From: Natronomonas gomsonensis
Lineage (GTDB): Archaea; Halobacteriota; Halobacteria; Halobacteriales; Haloarculaceae
Assembly (NCBI RefSeq): GCF_024300825.1
Contig: NZ_CP101323.1
Coordinates: 372,001 to 436,000, forward strand
Length of the DNA: 64,000 bases
Reading direction: 5' to 3'
Numbering within the stretch: position 1 is the stretch's first letter; every line of letters starts with the position of its first letter. Both the position numbers and the translations under genes were made by a program. This document shows positions 50,744-58,962 of the stretch, piece after piece. A model generated the notes under the pieces. It saw only the letters and a program-made list of their open reading frames with translations, did no database searches and was not told the origin of the DNA.

Positions 50744-51946
50744 ATGTCTCAAAGCGACAATACAACTAACCTCTTCGATGACTATTCAGAAAATAAGATC
50801 TTCGAATCAACACGGCCACTCGGATACGAGTTTTTTCCTTCACTCGAAAACATAGTAGCCAGAGAAGAAGAGATCAAACAGATAAGAAAGAAACTGAAAG
50901 GAATACTCAAAACAGGATATGGAGAAAACTTCGTAGTAACAGGGAATACAGGGCTTGGAAAGACAACCTGTGTCAAAGCTGTCCTCAACCAACTTGACGA
51001 AAAGATGCAGGAGGAAGACCAAGATCTCACTGTATCTTACATTGAGGCCTGTACCAACGAGCGGCAAGTACTCAGAAAGTTAGCTCACGACATAGAAATC
51101 GATTACAGAGGAAGTGATCTCAGCAAGTACTACCACGAACTGAAGAACAAGATAGTCGAAGAGGACGCTTCATACATCCTTGTTCTTGACGATATCGATC
51201 ACCTGTTCAGCGATAAAAGCCAGAACGACCATGGAAATTCACTTCTCAAGAAACTATATGAAGTAAGAGAATACGCCTTGAACAATAGCGATGGAGGCCT
51301 TGTAGTTGGAGGAGTCACCAACAATTCAGACATCTATGATCAGTTTAACCCGAAAAATCGCAGCCGCTATGCCGATGATACTATAGATTTTTCAGAATAT
51401 GACTCTCACCAGCTTAGGAAGATCCTGGGGAACAGAGCTGAGAAGGCCTTCAAACAGACTGCACTGCAGAACGGTGTTCTCAACAAGATAGCTGCCTACG
51501 TGGCGAAAAATAGCGGGGACGCCCGGAAGGCTATCCGCGTACTAAAGAAAGCTGGGCAAATAGCTGAGGAGACTCACGAGCAGGTCAAAATGGATCACGT
51601 CGATGAGGCTATTGACGAGGTGGAAACCAATCAGATTCTCAAATCCGTCAAACAGCTTGCTCTCACGAAAAAGTACGTTCTCTACTCGGTGATGGAGGAA
51701 AGAAGAAAAAAGCCCAGCTTCAAACAGGTCTACGACAAGTACGAGAAAGTCTGCAGTGAGTGGAATAACGAACCGGTCAGCGAAAGACAGGTCCGGTATG
51801 CTATTGATGATCTCGATATGTTTGGGCTTGTAGAAACAGGCTCAAAGAGCGGTAGAGGAGGGAAAAAGTACGCAAAGGCCAGGATCAAGGATGATGTGGA
51901 AGATGACATCTTGGGTTATATGGAGGAGGAGGTATTTGATAGCTGA
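50744..51946 (+). CDS. orc1/cdc6: Orc1/Cdc6 replication initiator
   Basis: 400 aa from ATG at 50744 (MSQSDNTTNLFDDY), which lies about 30 nt after an AATAAAAAAG box; the upstream in-frame extension to 50597 is not protein-like. Walker A VTGNTGLGKTTCVKAV, Walker B YILVLDDIDHLF, sensor-like GGVTNNSD and a C-terminal winged helix (QVRYAIDDLDMFGLVETG). It binds origin repeats and starts replication. Adjacent repeats suggest an autonomous replicon. Confidence 0.9.
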   Translation: MSQSDNTTNLFDDYSENKIFESTRPLGYEFFPSLENIVAREEEIKQIRKKLKGILKTGYGENFVVTGNTGLGKTTCVKAVLNQLDEKMQEEDQDLTVSYIEACTNERQVLRKLAHDIEIDYRGSDLSKYYHELKNKIVEEDASYILVLDDIDHLFSDKSQNDHGNSLLKKLYEVREYALNNSDGGLVVGGVTNNSDIYDQFNPKNRSRYADDTIDFSEYDSHQLRKILGNRAEKAFKQTALQNGVLNKIAAYVAKNSGDARKAIRVLKKAGQIAEETHEQVKMDHVDEAIDEVETNQILKSVKQLALTKKYVLYSVMEERRKKPSFKQVYDKYEKVCSEWNNEPVSERQVRYAIDDLDMFGLVETGSKSGRGGKKYAKARIKDDVEDDILGYMEEEVFDS

Positions 51947-51974
51947 GAAGCACTCCTGCAGAACTTGCAAAGAA

Positions 51975-52005
51975 TTTATAAATAAATGTAAACAATTAGT
52001 TTACA
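51975..52005 (+). promoter_or_regulatory. TATA box and TGTAAAC palindrome upstream of the 52008 gene
   Basis: TTTATAAATA (51975-51984) is followed at once by TGTAAACAATTAGTTTACA (51987-52005), arms of 7 bp around AATTA. The palindrome covers the expected transcription start, so a repressor there would block the six-gene operon. Confidence 0.65.
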
Positions 52006-52007
52006 CA

Positions 52008-52238
52008 ATGACAGAACGTAGTCGGACTATGGTCCGGGTTCAACCCGAGCCTAGAATCAGTACCGTTCCAGAAGCGGTTCAAAACCACAGACAGCAGCGA
52101 AAAGCAGACAAAGAGGACGACGAGCTGGGCATAGTGAAGCGGGCCAAGGATTCGGATTTCACGGCAGTCAGTATGCAGAACAGTGCCTCCACAGATTCCT
52201 CATCAAAACCGGACTCATCACTGGAGGATTACCTCTGA
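52008..52238 (+). CDS. Small polar protein, first gene of an operon
   Basis: 76 aa. Basic start (TERSRTMVRVQPEPR), Ser/Asp-rich disordered end. ATG directly after the operator, so leaderless. Could be the repressor or a short-lived regulator; no helix-turn-helix is clear. Confidence 0.5.
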   Translation: MTERSRTMVRVQPEPRISTVPEAVQNHRQQRKADKEDDELGIVKRAKDSDFTAVSMQNSASTDSSSKPDSSLEDYL

Positions 52239-52248
52239 GGTGCCGGCA

Positions 52249-52506
52249 GTGAAGAAGGAGCGTTTGAAGGGATTTTTCGTAGCAAAGCTCAACAACTCGC
52301 TTTTCCACGATAGAGATAGCTTCGTCCAGAAGACTGAGGATCATCTGGAAGCAGTGAAGGTTGAAGCTGATATCGAGGAGTGTGTTGAGGAGCTTATCGA
52401 GGAAGGCTGGATAGAGTACATTGAGGAAGGTGATAATCTGAAGCAGGTTGTTCCTGAGTCAGAGAGAAAACAGAAAACACTGCCTGCAGGTGGATCTCAG
52501 CAGTGA
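52249..52506 (+). CDS. Small winged-helix-like protein
   Basis: 85 aa from GTG at 52249 with GAGGTG upstream. Helices (CVEELIEEGWIEYIEEGDNL) fit a degenerate winged helix. Tail GGSQQ. In the same operon. Confidence 0.45.
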   Translation: MKKERLKGFFVAKLNNSLFHDRDSFVQKTEDHLEAVKVEADIEECVEELIEEGWIEYIEEGDNLKQVVPESERKQKTLPAGGSQQ

Positions 52507-52583
52507 GTCAGGGTCTTCTTCCGCGTGCAAGCTTGGAAGCATTGGTCGGAGGTTTTCAGGATCCGGCGGTGGAACAGCCATGA
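52503..52583 (+). CDS. 26-residue micro-protein
   Basis: GTG at 52503 overlapping the previous stop, ending in ATGA with the next gene. Sequence starts SQGLLPRASLEAL. Probably real only as part of the coupled chain of small genes. Confidence 0.4.
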   Translation: MSQGLLPRASLEALVGGFQDPAVEQP

Positions 52584-52699
52584 ACTTTGTTTTGTGGCTT
52601 GCGTTTGATGTGCAGGAAACTCTTCTTATGAGCACGGAGAAATGGGAGATTCAGCCTCACAGCACTGAGAAAATACTGTATCCGCGGGTGGTGCCCTGA
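52580..52699 (+). CDS. 39-residue protein with hydrophobic N-terminus
   Basis: ATG at 52580 (MNFVLWLAFDVQETLL), stop overlapping the ATT start of the next gene (TGATT). Hydrophobic start may insert in the membrane. Confidence 0.4.
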   Translation: MNFVLWLAFDVQETLLMSTEKWEIQPHSTEKILYPRVVP

Positions 52700-53022
52700 T
52701 TACGGACTATGTCGAACCACGCTATAATCCGGAGTTGAACGAAGGCCTCGGAGGGACGATCGAGTTCGGAGAAGACTACCTATTTCCTCGTGACTTGCCA
52801 GCTGGGAAAGTCCGGCAGATCCTGGAGGAAGATCAAGGGGCGGAGGTCTATGGTTCTCAGTTCCCACAATTTGGAGTTGAGACAGGTGATGGAGTCCGTT
52901 ATGACCTTATCCGGTTAGACGAGAACGAACCTGTTGACGCAATCGGGGTCTACGATGTCGACGATAGTGAGGTCTTGGACTTCTATGAAGTGGATGAGCT
53001 CGTCGACGGGGTGGTAGAGTGA
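52699..53022 (+). CDS. Hypothetical protein, likely AUU start
   Basis: 107 aa. The first canonical codon is TTG at 52735; the frame reaches ATT at 52699 overlapping the previous TGA, 12 nt after GGTGG, adding TDYVEPRYNPE. Acidic beta-rich protein. Function unknown. Followed by the MarR-like gene with GTGA overlap. Confidence 0.55.
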   Translation: MTDYVEPRYNPELNEGLGGTIEFGEDYLFPRDLPAGKVRQILEEDQGAEVYGSQFPQFGVETGDGVRYDLIRLDENEPVDAIGVYDVDDSEVLDFYEVDELVDGVVE

Positions 53023-53291
53023 CCGATATCGGTGATTCTTCTGTTGTGAGAGGTGGACGCGCTGAAATACTGTCTGCGGTGGCGGAGGAAGATCGGCAGT
53101 CCGTCTCGAGTGTATTAGATAGAGTTTCGCTCTCCCGGCAGTACGTAAGCAGTACGCTTCAACGCTTAGAAGACGAGGGCCTTGTAGAAAAGGAGAGGTC
53201 AGACGATGATAAGCGGGAAAAGCTCTATTCAATCACGAGTGAAGGCCAAGCCTTGATTGATGTACTGGACGGGATCTACGCTGAGGCCTGA
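53019..53291 (+). CDS. MarR/PadR-like winged-helix regulator
   Basis: 90 aa. SVSSVLDRVSLSRQYVSSTL (helix-turn-helix) and LVEKERSDDDKREKLYSIT (wing). GTG start overlapping the previous stop. Last gene of the small-gene operon and a candidate ligand for its operator. Confidence 0.65.
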   Translation: MTDIGDSSVVRGGRAEILSAVAEEDRQSVSSVLDRVSLSRQYVSSTLQRLEDEGLVEKERSDDDKREKLYSITSEGQALIDVLDGIYAEA

Positions 53292-53342
53292 TCATGCTTT
53301 TTTCTCTATGTTATAAAAGCATAATTTCAGTAAACTGTTGAT

Positions 53343-55331
53343 GTGTCTCTTCACGATCGGCTTCTGCAGGAGGCTAAGGATGCGAACATCGATGATGACC
53401 CTGAGGTTCAAAAGTATCTGAAATTGGTCAACCTCGCTCCAAATGACCACGTCAAGAAACTGTATGCGAAGAAACTGAAGGCCTTGATAAGGCAACACCG
53501 CAGTCATCCTTTCCCCGGTGAGCAGTCACCTGTAGTACCGCGGTCCTCGATTAATGTTGGGAGGGGTTGGAAAGGGGGGTTGGTCTCACTGCCTGTCGAC
53601 GACCTTACGAAGCACTTTCTGGCAGTCGGTCAATCCGGTTCGGGAAAGACCACATTGTTCTATAACTTGATGTCGGAGCTGGACGATCTGGATATCCCTT
53701 TCTGGGCGTTTGACTTGAAGCAGGACTACCGGCACCTGGTGAAGTCAGAGGAGCTTGATGATATCTTGGTGCTGCCGGTGGAGAAACTCAGGTTCAATCC
53801 ATTAGAGGCTCCGCCAGGTGTCGAACAAGGGGACTGGCTTTCCGCTTTCATGGAAGTGTTTTGTGAGACTCAGGAGTTGCTGGGAGGGTCTGACCGCTTC
53901 CTCGATGAGCACCTACACCAGTTTCAGAATAAGAAGGAAGGCCAGCCAACGCTGCTTAACTTGAGGAACTATATTCAGGGTCTTTCTGTTCATCCTCAAC
54001 GGCAAGGTTTCCAGAACAGGATAAGGACGAGTATCGGACGACTGCTGAGAGATGCACCTCACACTTTCAACGTAGAGCAGGGTTATGAATTGGAAGATCT
54101 ACTGCAAAGGAACGTCGTCTTCGAGTTCGGGGGTCTGAAGAAGTGGACTCAGAACTTCCTGATGGAGATCCTGATAGCATGGATATACGAGTATAGGAAA
54201 GCGCAGAATCATAGGGGAGACGGGTTGCGCCACGTTACGTTCCTGGATGAGGCCAAGACCATATTTTCAGTTTACAAGGAGAAACAGGTGGCTTCTGGAC
54301 TGCCTGAGAGTGATAAGAAGATAGCGAAGGTACGGGAGTTTCAGGAGTCATTCATCGTGGCAGATCAGGAGGCGAACAAATTGACTGACTCGATCAAGGC
54401 AAACACGTATTTCAAGGTACTATTGGCTACAGGTGATGCCAAGGAGTTCAGGTCAATCGCAGAGTCGCTGAAGATGGATGGCCTGCAGAAGCGGTGGGCG
54501 AAGAAGCTGGCAGTGGGTGATGCCGTTATTCAGAAAGGGGAGAATGAACCGGTCCCGGTGAAGCTTCCTGATTTTGATTTGGAGAAGGACGTGACTGATG
54601 ATGACCTGGTTTCCTACATGAGTGAGGAGTGGAGGGATCTGTCTTTCCAGCCTATAGATTCCTCTATTTCAGGTCATGTAGAAGACTCCGAACAAGTGGA
54701 TAGATCGGAGCAAAATAGCTCTAAGCCTGCCGAAGAACCCGAACTGGACGTTTCTGAGAGAGCGGAGCGCTTAGTGAGAGATATAGTGGAAAACCCGTTC
54801 AGATCTGTTACTGAAAGATACGAGGATTTCTCCAGTAGATACCAGGGGGACAAGGCGAAGAAGGAACTACTGGATAAGGAACTGGTTGAGGAGAAAAGTG
54901 CGAAGGTGAAGCAGGGCAGGGTCAAGCTGTTCGAGCTCACTGATCGAGGGGAAGACGTCGTCGAGGATCTTGATGTAGAGTTTGAGAGATCTGGCAGAGG
55001 TGGCGTGGTCCACAGGTACTGGCAACACCGTGTTTCCGATAGTCTTGAGGAAGAGGGCCTGAACACGGTTATTGAGAAAAGCCATGCTGATGTCTACGTT
55101 AACGTTGATGGGGAAGCTGTAGCAGTCGAAGTCGCAATGGGCAGGAACGATAGAGAGGTTGAGCACATCTCTGATCGCCTGGATAAAAAGTTTGACAGAG
55201 TGGTGACCCTATGTAGAAACGAATCGATCAAGGGATTCATTGAGAACAGGATCTCTGATATCGACGTATCTACTGAACAAGTAGAGATCCGTCTTCTTCG
55301 TCAGTTCTTAAACAGGGATAGCTTGTTGTGA
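53343..55331 (+). CDS. HerA/TraG-like ATPase with winged helix and nuclease-like C-terminal domain
   Basis: 662 aa, GTG start. Walker A AVGQSGSGKTTLFYNL (94-109), WAFDLKQDYRHL, Walker B RHVTFLDEAKTIF, then FIVADQEANKL. After a linker (about 435-485) come a winged helix (485-560) and a C-terminal domain (ADVYVNVDGEAVAVEVAMG) that looks like a PD-(D/E)XK fold with E-x-A in place of E-x-K, so probably inactive. Such ATPases pump DNA in conjugation or packaging. Confidence 0.75.
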   Translation: MSLHDRLLQEAKDANIDDDPEVQKYLKLVNLAPNDHVKKLYAKKLKALIRQHRSHPFPGEQSPVVPRSSINVGRGWKGGLVSLPVDDLTKHFLAVGQSGSGKTTLFYNLMSELDDLDIPFWAFDLKQDYRHLVKSEELDDILVLPVEKLRFNPLEAPPGVEQGDWLSAFMEVFCETQELLGGSDRFLDEHLHQFQNKKEGQPTLLNLRNYIQGLSVHPQRQGFQNRIRTSIGRLLRDAPHTFNVEQGYELEDLLQRNVVFEFGGLKKWTQNFLMEILIAWIYEYRKAQNHRGDGLRHVTFLDEAKTIFSVYKEKQVASGLPESDKKIAKVREFQESFIVADQEANKLTDSIKANTYFKVLLATGDAKEFRSIAESLKMDGLQKRWAKKLAVGDAVIQKGENEPVPVKLPDFDLEKDVTDDDLVSYMSEEWRDLSFQPIDSSISGHVEDSEQVDRSEQNSSKPAEEPELDVSERAERLVRDIVENPFRSVTERYEDFSSRYQGDKAKKELLDKELVEEKSAKVKQGRVKLFELTDRGEDVVEDLDVEFERSGRGGVVHRYWQHRVSDSLEEEGLNTVIEKSHADVYVNVDGEAVAVEVAMGRNDREVEHISDRLDKKFDRVVTLCRNESIKGFIENRISDIDVSTEQVEIRLLRQFLNRDSLL

Positions 55332-55338
55332 CTATTGT

Positions 55339-56412
55339 TCAACTTTCCCAGTGTTTGAGGCTTGGCTCGGTATCCTGGACTGTTTCCCGTAGATGACGTT
55401 GACTGACTGGCTGTAGCTCATCTTGCTCCACGGATTCGATGTGTGCCGTTTGAGCAGCCTCCTCCACTATTTTCTCGAGGTCGGAAGCTGAGAACTCCTC
55501 GGTTAATTCGGCTAACCGGTGAGTGTCGACATCTTCTGCAGTGGTCCGGTTTCCTAAATGGATCTGTAGTATTTCTTCGCGGGCATCCGGTTCTGGTGGT
55601 GGGACTTCTATCTTCTGGTCGAATCTGCCGCTCCGGCGGATAGCGCCGTCGACGTTGTCCAAAAGGTTGGTTGCCGCGATCACGACGATATCCTCGCCCT
55701 GGACTTCCTGAATGCTTTGAATCATTTCGCTGACAGCGTTGCTGTAGGCCTGTCCGTCTCGCTCCAGACTCTGCCGGTTGGAAGCGATAGAGTCGATCTC
55801 GTCAATAAAGATGACGCAGGGCTGCATCTGCAGGGCCTCATCGAACAAGTCGGCTACGTTCTTCCCGGTCTCTCCGACGTAGCTGGAGATAAGATCGGAA
55901 CCTCGGATTTTTGCGTAGCTGTAGCCAAGTTCGCCGGCGAGGGCTTTGGAGATATACGTCTTTCCGGTTCCTGGTGGGCCGTGGAGAAGAATGCCGTTCG
56001 TAGGGCTGACTCCAAGCATTTCACGGTACTCAGAGTCCTCGAACTGGTGGATGACGTTGTGCTGAAGCAGTTTTTTCAAGTCTGTCATCCCGCCAACGTC
56101 GTCCAGGTCCAGATCTGGAGGCTCCTGGAAAAACTCAGAGCCATCCATCTGACCGTTCATCTCCTTCTTCCCTCGACGCTCTTTCCGACCGTTACCGTTG
56201 TTCACTTCATTTTTAGCGATGTCGTCGAACGAGTCACTCATATACTCAAGTTCACTTGCTCGTTCGTCCTCGATCTCCTCGGAGACCTTCTGCAGGTACT
56301 TCTTCGCCTTCAAGAGTTTCTTCACTCGTTCTTCTGAGGAATCGGCTTCATGAGCTTCGTCGACGGCCTGCTTGAACTGCTTCGTGTAATGAGACTCACT
56401 GGACAAGCTCAT
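55339..56412 (-). CDS. AAA+ ATPase with MIT-like N-terminal hairpin (Vps4/katanin-like layout)
   Basis: 357 aa. N-terminal ~50 residues (YTKQFKQAVDEAHEAD...VKKLLKAKKYLQKVSEE) form a three-helix hairpin resembling the MIT domain. Then a linker and a classic AAA module: Walker A GPPGTGKT (145-152), pore loop IRGSDLISSYVGET, Walker B IFIDEID (201-207), sensor AATN and RRSGRFDQK (259-267). The arginine-finger segment is of PAN/Cdc48 type instead of the RRRF of true Vps4. Last gene of a three-gene operon with a Snf7-like coiled coil. Confidence 0.7.
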   Translation of the reverse strand: MSLSSESHYTKQFKQAVDEAHEADSSEERVKKLLKAKKYLQKVSEEIEDERASELEYMSDSFDDIAKNEVNNGNGRKERRGKKEMNGQMDGSEFFQEPPDLDLDDVGGMTDLKKLLQHNVIHQFEDSEYREMLGVSPTNGILLHGPPGTGKTYISKALAGELGYSYAKIRGSDLISSYVGETGKNVADLFDEALQMQPCVIFIDEIDSIASNRQSLERDGQAYSNAVSEMIQSIQEVQGEDIVVIAATNLLDNVDGAIRRSGRFDQKIEVPPPEPDAREEILQIHLGNRTTAEDVDTHRLAELTEEFSASDLEKIVEEAAQTAHIESVEQDELQPVSQRHLRETVQDTEPSLKHWES

Positions 56413-57095
56413 GATCCTTGCTTCATCTCCTCGATTTTCTCGTACTCTTCCTCTATCGCCCGGTCAATCTCTTCCTCAGTCTCCAAGCTGCGGTCAGACA
56501 GATTGATTCCATTATCCTCTTCTTTGACCTCTGATTTGATGTCAGAGATATCTACTCCAGAGAGTTCCTCGTCTGCTAAATCCATCGCTTGATCCAAGTC
56601 ATCCATGTTTTCAGAGGCATCAATCAGCTGGTCTTCCCCTTCCTCAATTGCAGATTCGATATCTCTGGTTGAGAGTTCGGACAGGTCAATGTCGAGGCCT
56701 TCGATAGCTCCGGACCTGATGTTGTTCTGCAGGTGCTGTAGCTTCAGCTGAGTCAGAGTCAGCTTCTCGCTGCGGAGGTGATCCAGGATTTTCTCCTTTT
56801 TTTCTCCGGCGACTTTGTGCTCTTTCGCTTCCACCATGTAATCATTCTTGTCAGACTCTGTGGAAGCTCCCCGCGCCTTGTCGAAGGCTTTCTCCTTTTT
56901 CTTTTGATGCCGGGAAACTTCGCGTTCCAGTTGGTCTATGGTTTCTTCCCGGCTTTCGATATCTTGCTCGAACTGTTGGATATCGTGTCCTGATTCGAGG
57001 ACTTCGCCGTCGCCGTCGAGTTCGAGGCCAGCCACTTCTACTGGTTCATCGGCCTGTTCTTCTTTGTCGCTGGTCAGCCAACTTCGTAGTTTCAT
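56409..57095 (-). CDS. Snf7/ESCRT-III- or PspA-like coiled-coil protein
   Basis: 228 aa. A Glu/Lys-rich helical hairpin (about 35-115) is followed by further helices (about 116-215) and a last helix EEEIDRAIEEEYEKIEEM that could act as an MIT-interacting motif. This is the order of ESCRT-III subunits. Similarity is by layout; PspA or a generic coiled coil cannot be excluded. ATGA-coupled to the AAA gene. Confidence 0.45.
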   Translation of the reverse strand: MKLRSWLTSDKEEQADEPVEVAGLELDGDGEVLESGHDIQQFEQDIESREETIDQLEREVSRHQKKKEKAFDKARGASTESDKNDYMVEAKEHKVAGEKKEKILDHLRSEKLTLTQLKLQHLQNNIRSGAIEGLDIDLSELSTRDIESAIEEGEDQLIDASENMDDLDQAMDLADEELSGVDISDIKSEVKEEDNGINLSDRSLETEEEIDRAIEEEYEKIEEMKQGS

Positions 57096-57364
57096 GTTTC
57101 TGTCTCACCTTTGTTTTCTGAGTCGACGAAGAGCACAGTTAGTCCGGATCCAAGACCTGTTACGGTGACAGCGAAGATCACTGTTAATACGTTTTCCGGC
57201 GTCTGAATCCCTGTTCCAAGAGAGATTACGAAGAAACCTGCTGCAGTGCCGATCAGCAGGAATAGAATGCCTCTGTATATGTTTTCTGTTTCTATGCCTT
57301 TGAGGCCGCTCATAGTTGTCAGCATTCCTGTTGCCAGGCATGCTGCGTATAGTGGAGTGTTCAT
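57092..57364 (-). CDS. Three-helix membrane protein
   Basis: 90 aa. Hydrophobic segments about 5-22, 30-50 and 57-80, ending DSENKGETET. First gene of the operon with the Snf7-like and AAA genes; a natural membrane anchor for that machine. Tail GETET carries the SD of the next gene. Confidence 0.6.
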   Translation of the reverse strand: MNTPLYAACLATGMLTTMSGLKGIETENIYRGILFLLIGTAAGFFVISLGTGIQTPENVLTVIFAVTVTGLGSGLTVLFVDSENKGETET

Positions 57365-57447
57365 GACTGGTTTGTGTCCTACCTCTATCTGGTTGTTAAT
57401 GGGTCCTCAAATTTATGTGTTTCCCTAAATTAAGAATATCCAGATCA

Positions 57448-57981
57448 ATGGATAGTGCAGAATTATCCCAACGCCTTTTTACGCAGTACCTTGTAGCGTT
57501 AGAAGTAATGGAGCCTGATCGTTGGCAGAAAACTGATTTGGAGGCTGTGTCAGCCCTGTTTCAAGGCCTTGCTCATGAGGCTCGGTTGGCTCTTTTACTG
57601 GGGATTTATCAGGATAAGTCTTTGAACGATATCGCCGAGTTTCTGGACATCACCCGTGGAGGGATGCAAGATCACTTGGAGAAATTGATAGACTGCGAGT
57701 TGCTCTACAGGCCTGAGGATTCTGGGAAGACATATGATCTAACGCCATTCGGAGTGTTCTTTGTCGAGTTTCTACTGAGTAATGAGAACATGTTTTCGGA
57801 TGCGGTCGGCCAGTTGAGGTCGGAGGAGATGAAGGTGGAGAAAGCTGTGCGAGAGGTCCGAGATAAGGTTGATGAGGCGGATGTCCCTGTGTCGGAGAAA
57901 GATTGGGAGAGGAAAATCCATTCTAAGAAGTGGGAACAGGCCTGGGATGATATCGAAGAGATCCTCGAAGATGACACGTAG
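57448..57981 (+). CDS. ArsR-like winged-helix regulator
   Basis: 177 aa from ATG at 57448. ALLLGIYQDKSLNDIAEFLDITRGGMQDHLEKL is a winged helix; C-terminal half is charged coil. Shares the promoter motif CCCTAAATTAAGAATATCCA with the 34432 gene. Divergent from the membrane/Snf7/AAA operon and probably controls it. Confidence 0.6.
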   Translation: MDSAELSQRLFTQYLVALEVMEPDRWQKTDLEAVSALFQGLAHEARLALLLGIYQDKSLNDIAEFLDITRGGMQDHLEKLIDCELLYRPEDSGKTYDLTPFGVFFVEFLLSNENMFSDAVGQLRSEEMKVEKAVREVRDKVDEADVPVSEKDWERKIHSKKWEQAWDDIEEILEDDT

Positions 57982-57984
57982 CCT

Positions 57985-58872
57985 CTAGATCCCGGTGAGA
58001 TTTTCGCGGTACTCGATAAATTTCTTCTCGACTTCGCTTCGAAAAGCCATCTTACCCCTGTCTTCGTAATGCCCGACATAGGCCTCCTCGAGATCTTTGA
58101 TACTACCGATAGGGTCTCCGCCCTCATCCATCCAGATCAGTTCTTCCGGTTCTTCAGTTGGTTCACCGTACAACTCAACTGGCTCGGTCTCCGGCCACAG
58201 ATCTTTCTTTTGCCAGAACTCCTTGATCTCCTGGTATGAGCGACGGGCAGTCTCTCGAGGCGTCAAGTGTCCGTTGTCGATCCACCCGTCGGGTGTCCAG
58301 TATTCCCAGTGCGCCATCCGCAGCGGTAGATTACAATCGTAACCGACGACGTTAGCAGGAGGCCTTCGGTCTACAGTCGGTTGAGTCAGTTTTTCTATGG
58401 CGTCATAGGCTTCGTGAGGGTTGCCACCTAAGATATGCACGTCCCAGGCACGGAACTTCGCAGGCCCCAAATCCTCTGCCTGAATCTGACTGTTCCCGTT
58501 TGCGTATCCGAGGGTCGTCGTTTCTGGATCAAGGAGATCAAACGTTTCCTCAGATTTTGGAACGACGATAAATCGGCGTCGTGGATAGTCTTCGAGAAGA
58601 TCCTCGACTACTTTCTGGTATTCTCTGGCCTGTTCTGCGTTGTAGGCGTCTCCGATCACAGCGACTTGCGGCTCCCGTTCCTGAAATTTGTCGAGAAACC
58701 GTTCCAGATCCGGGTCTTCGTATTCATTGTCCATGAAGCCTTCAGGAAGATCGACATTGACGTGCTCATCCGACAACTGGTAGGTGCTGTCTTCACGGTT
58801 TCCCGGAAGATATCCAAGCTTCATTCCCTCAGTCACTATTGGGTGCCGACCGGTGGTTGCGACGTATTCCAA
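57985..58872 (-). CDS. Haloarchaeal DUF6610-like protein
   Basis: 295 aa from TTG at 58872. YVATTGRHPIVTEGMKLGYL, PQVAVIGDAYNAEQAREY and RRRFIVVPKSEETFD look like a nucleotide- or base-processing Rossmann-type fold; similar haloarchaeal proteins are listed as DUF6610, function unknown. The frame is open further to an ATT about 48 nt upstream, so a longer form is possible. Confidence 0.5.
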   Translation of the reverse strand: MEYVATTGRHPIVTEGMKLGYLPGNREDSTYQLSDEHVNVDLPEGFMDNEYEDPDLERFLDKFQEREPQVAVIGDAYNAEQAREYQKVVEDLLEDYPRRRFIVVPKSEETFDLLDPETTTLGYANGNSQIQAEDLGPAKFRAWDVHILGGNPHEAYDAIEKLTQPTVDRRPPANVVGYDCNLPLRMAHWEYWTPDGWIDNGHLTPRETARRSYQEIKEFWQKKDLWPETEPVELYGEPTEEPEELIWMDEGGDPIGSIKDLEEAYVGHYEDRGKMAFRSEVEKKFIEYRENLTGI

Positions 58873-58962
58873 CTGCTGAGATTCTTCGATTTCTTTTCTG
58901 TCGACCGATTGAATCCGCTATCTACCCTTGCAAGCTGAAGATATGACAGAACATTTTTGACG

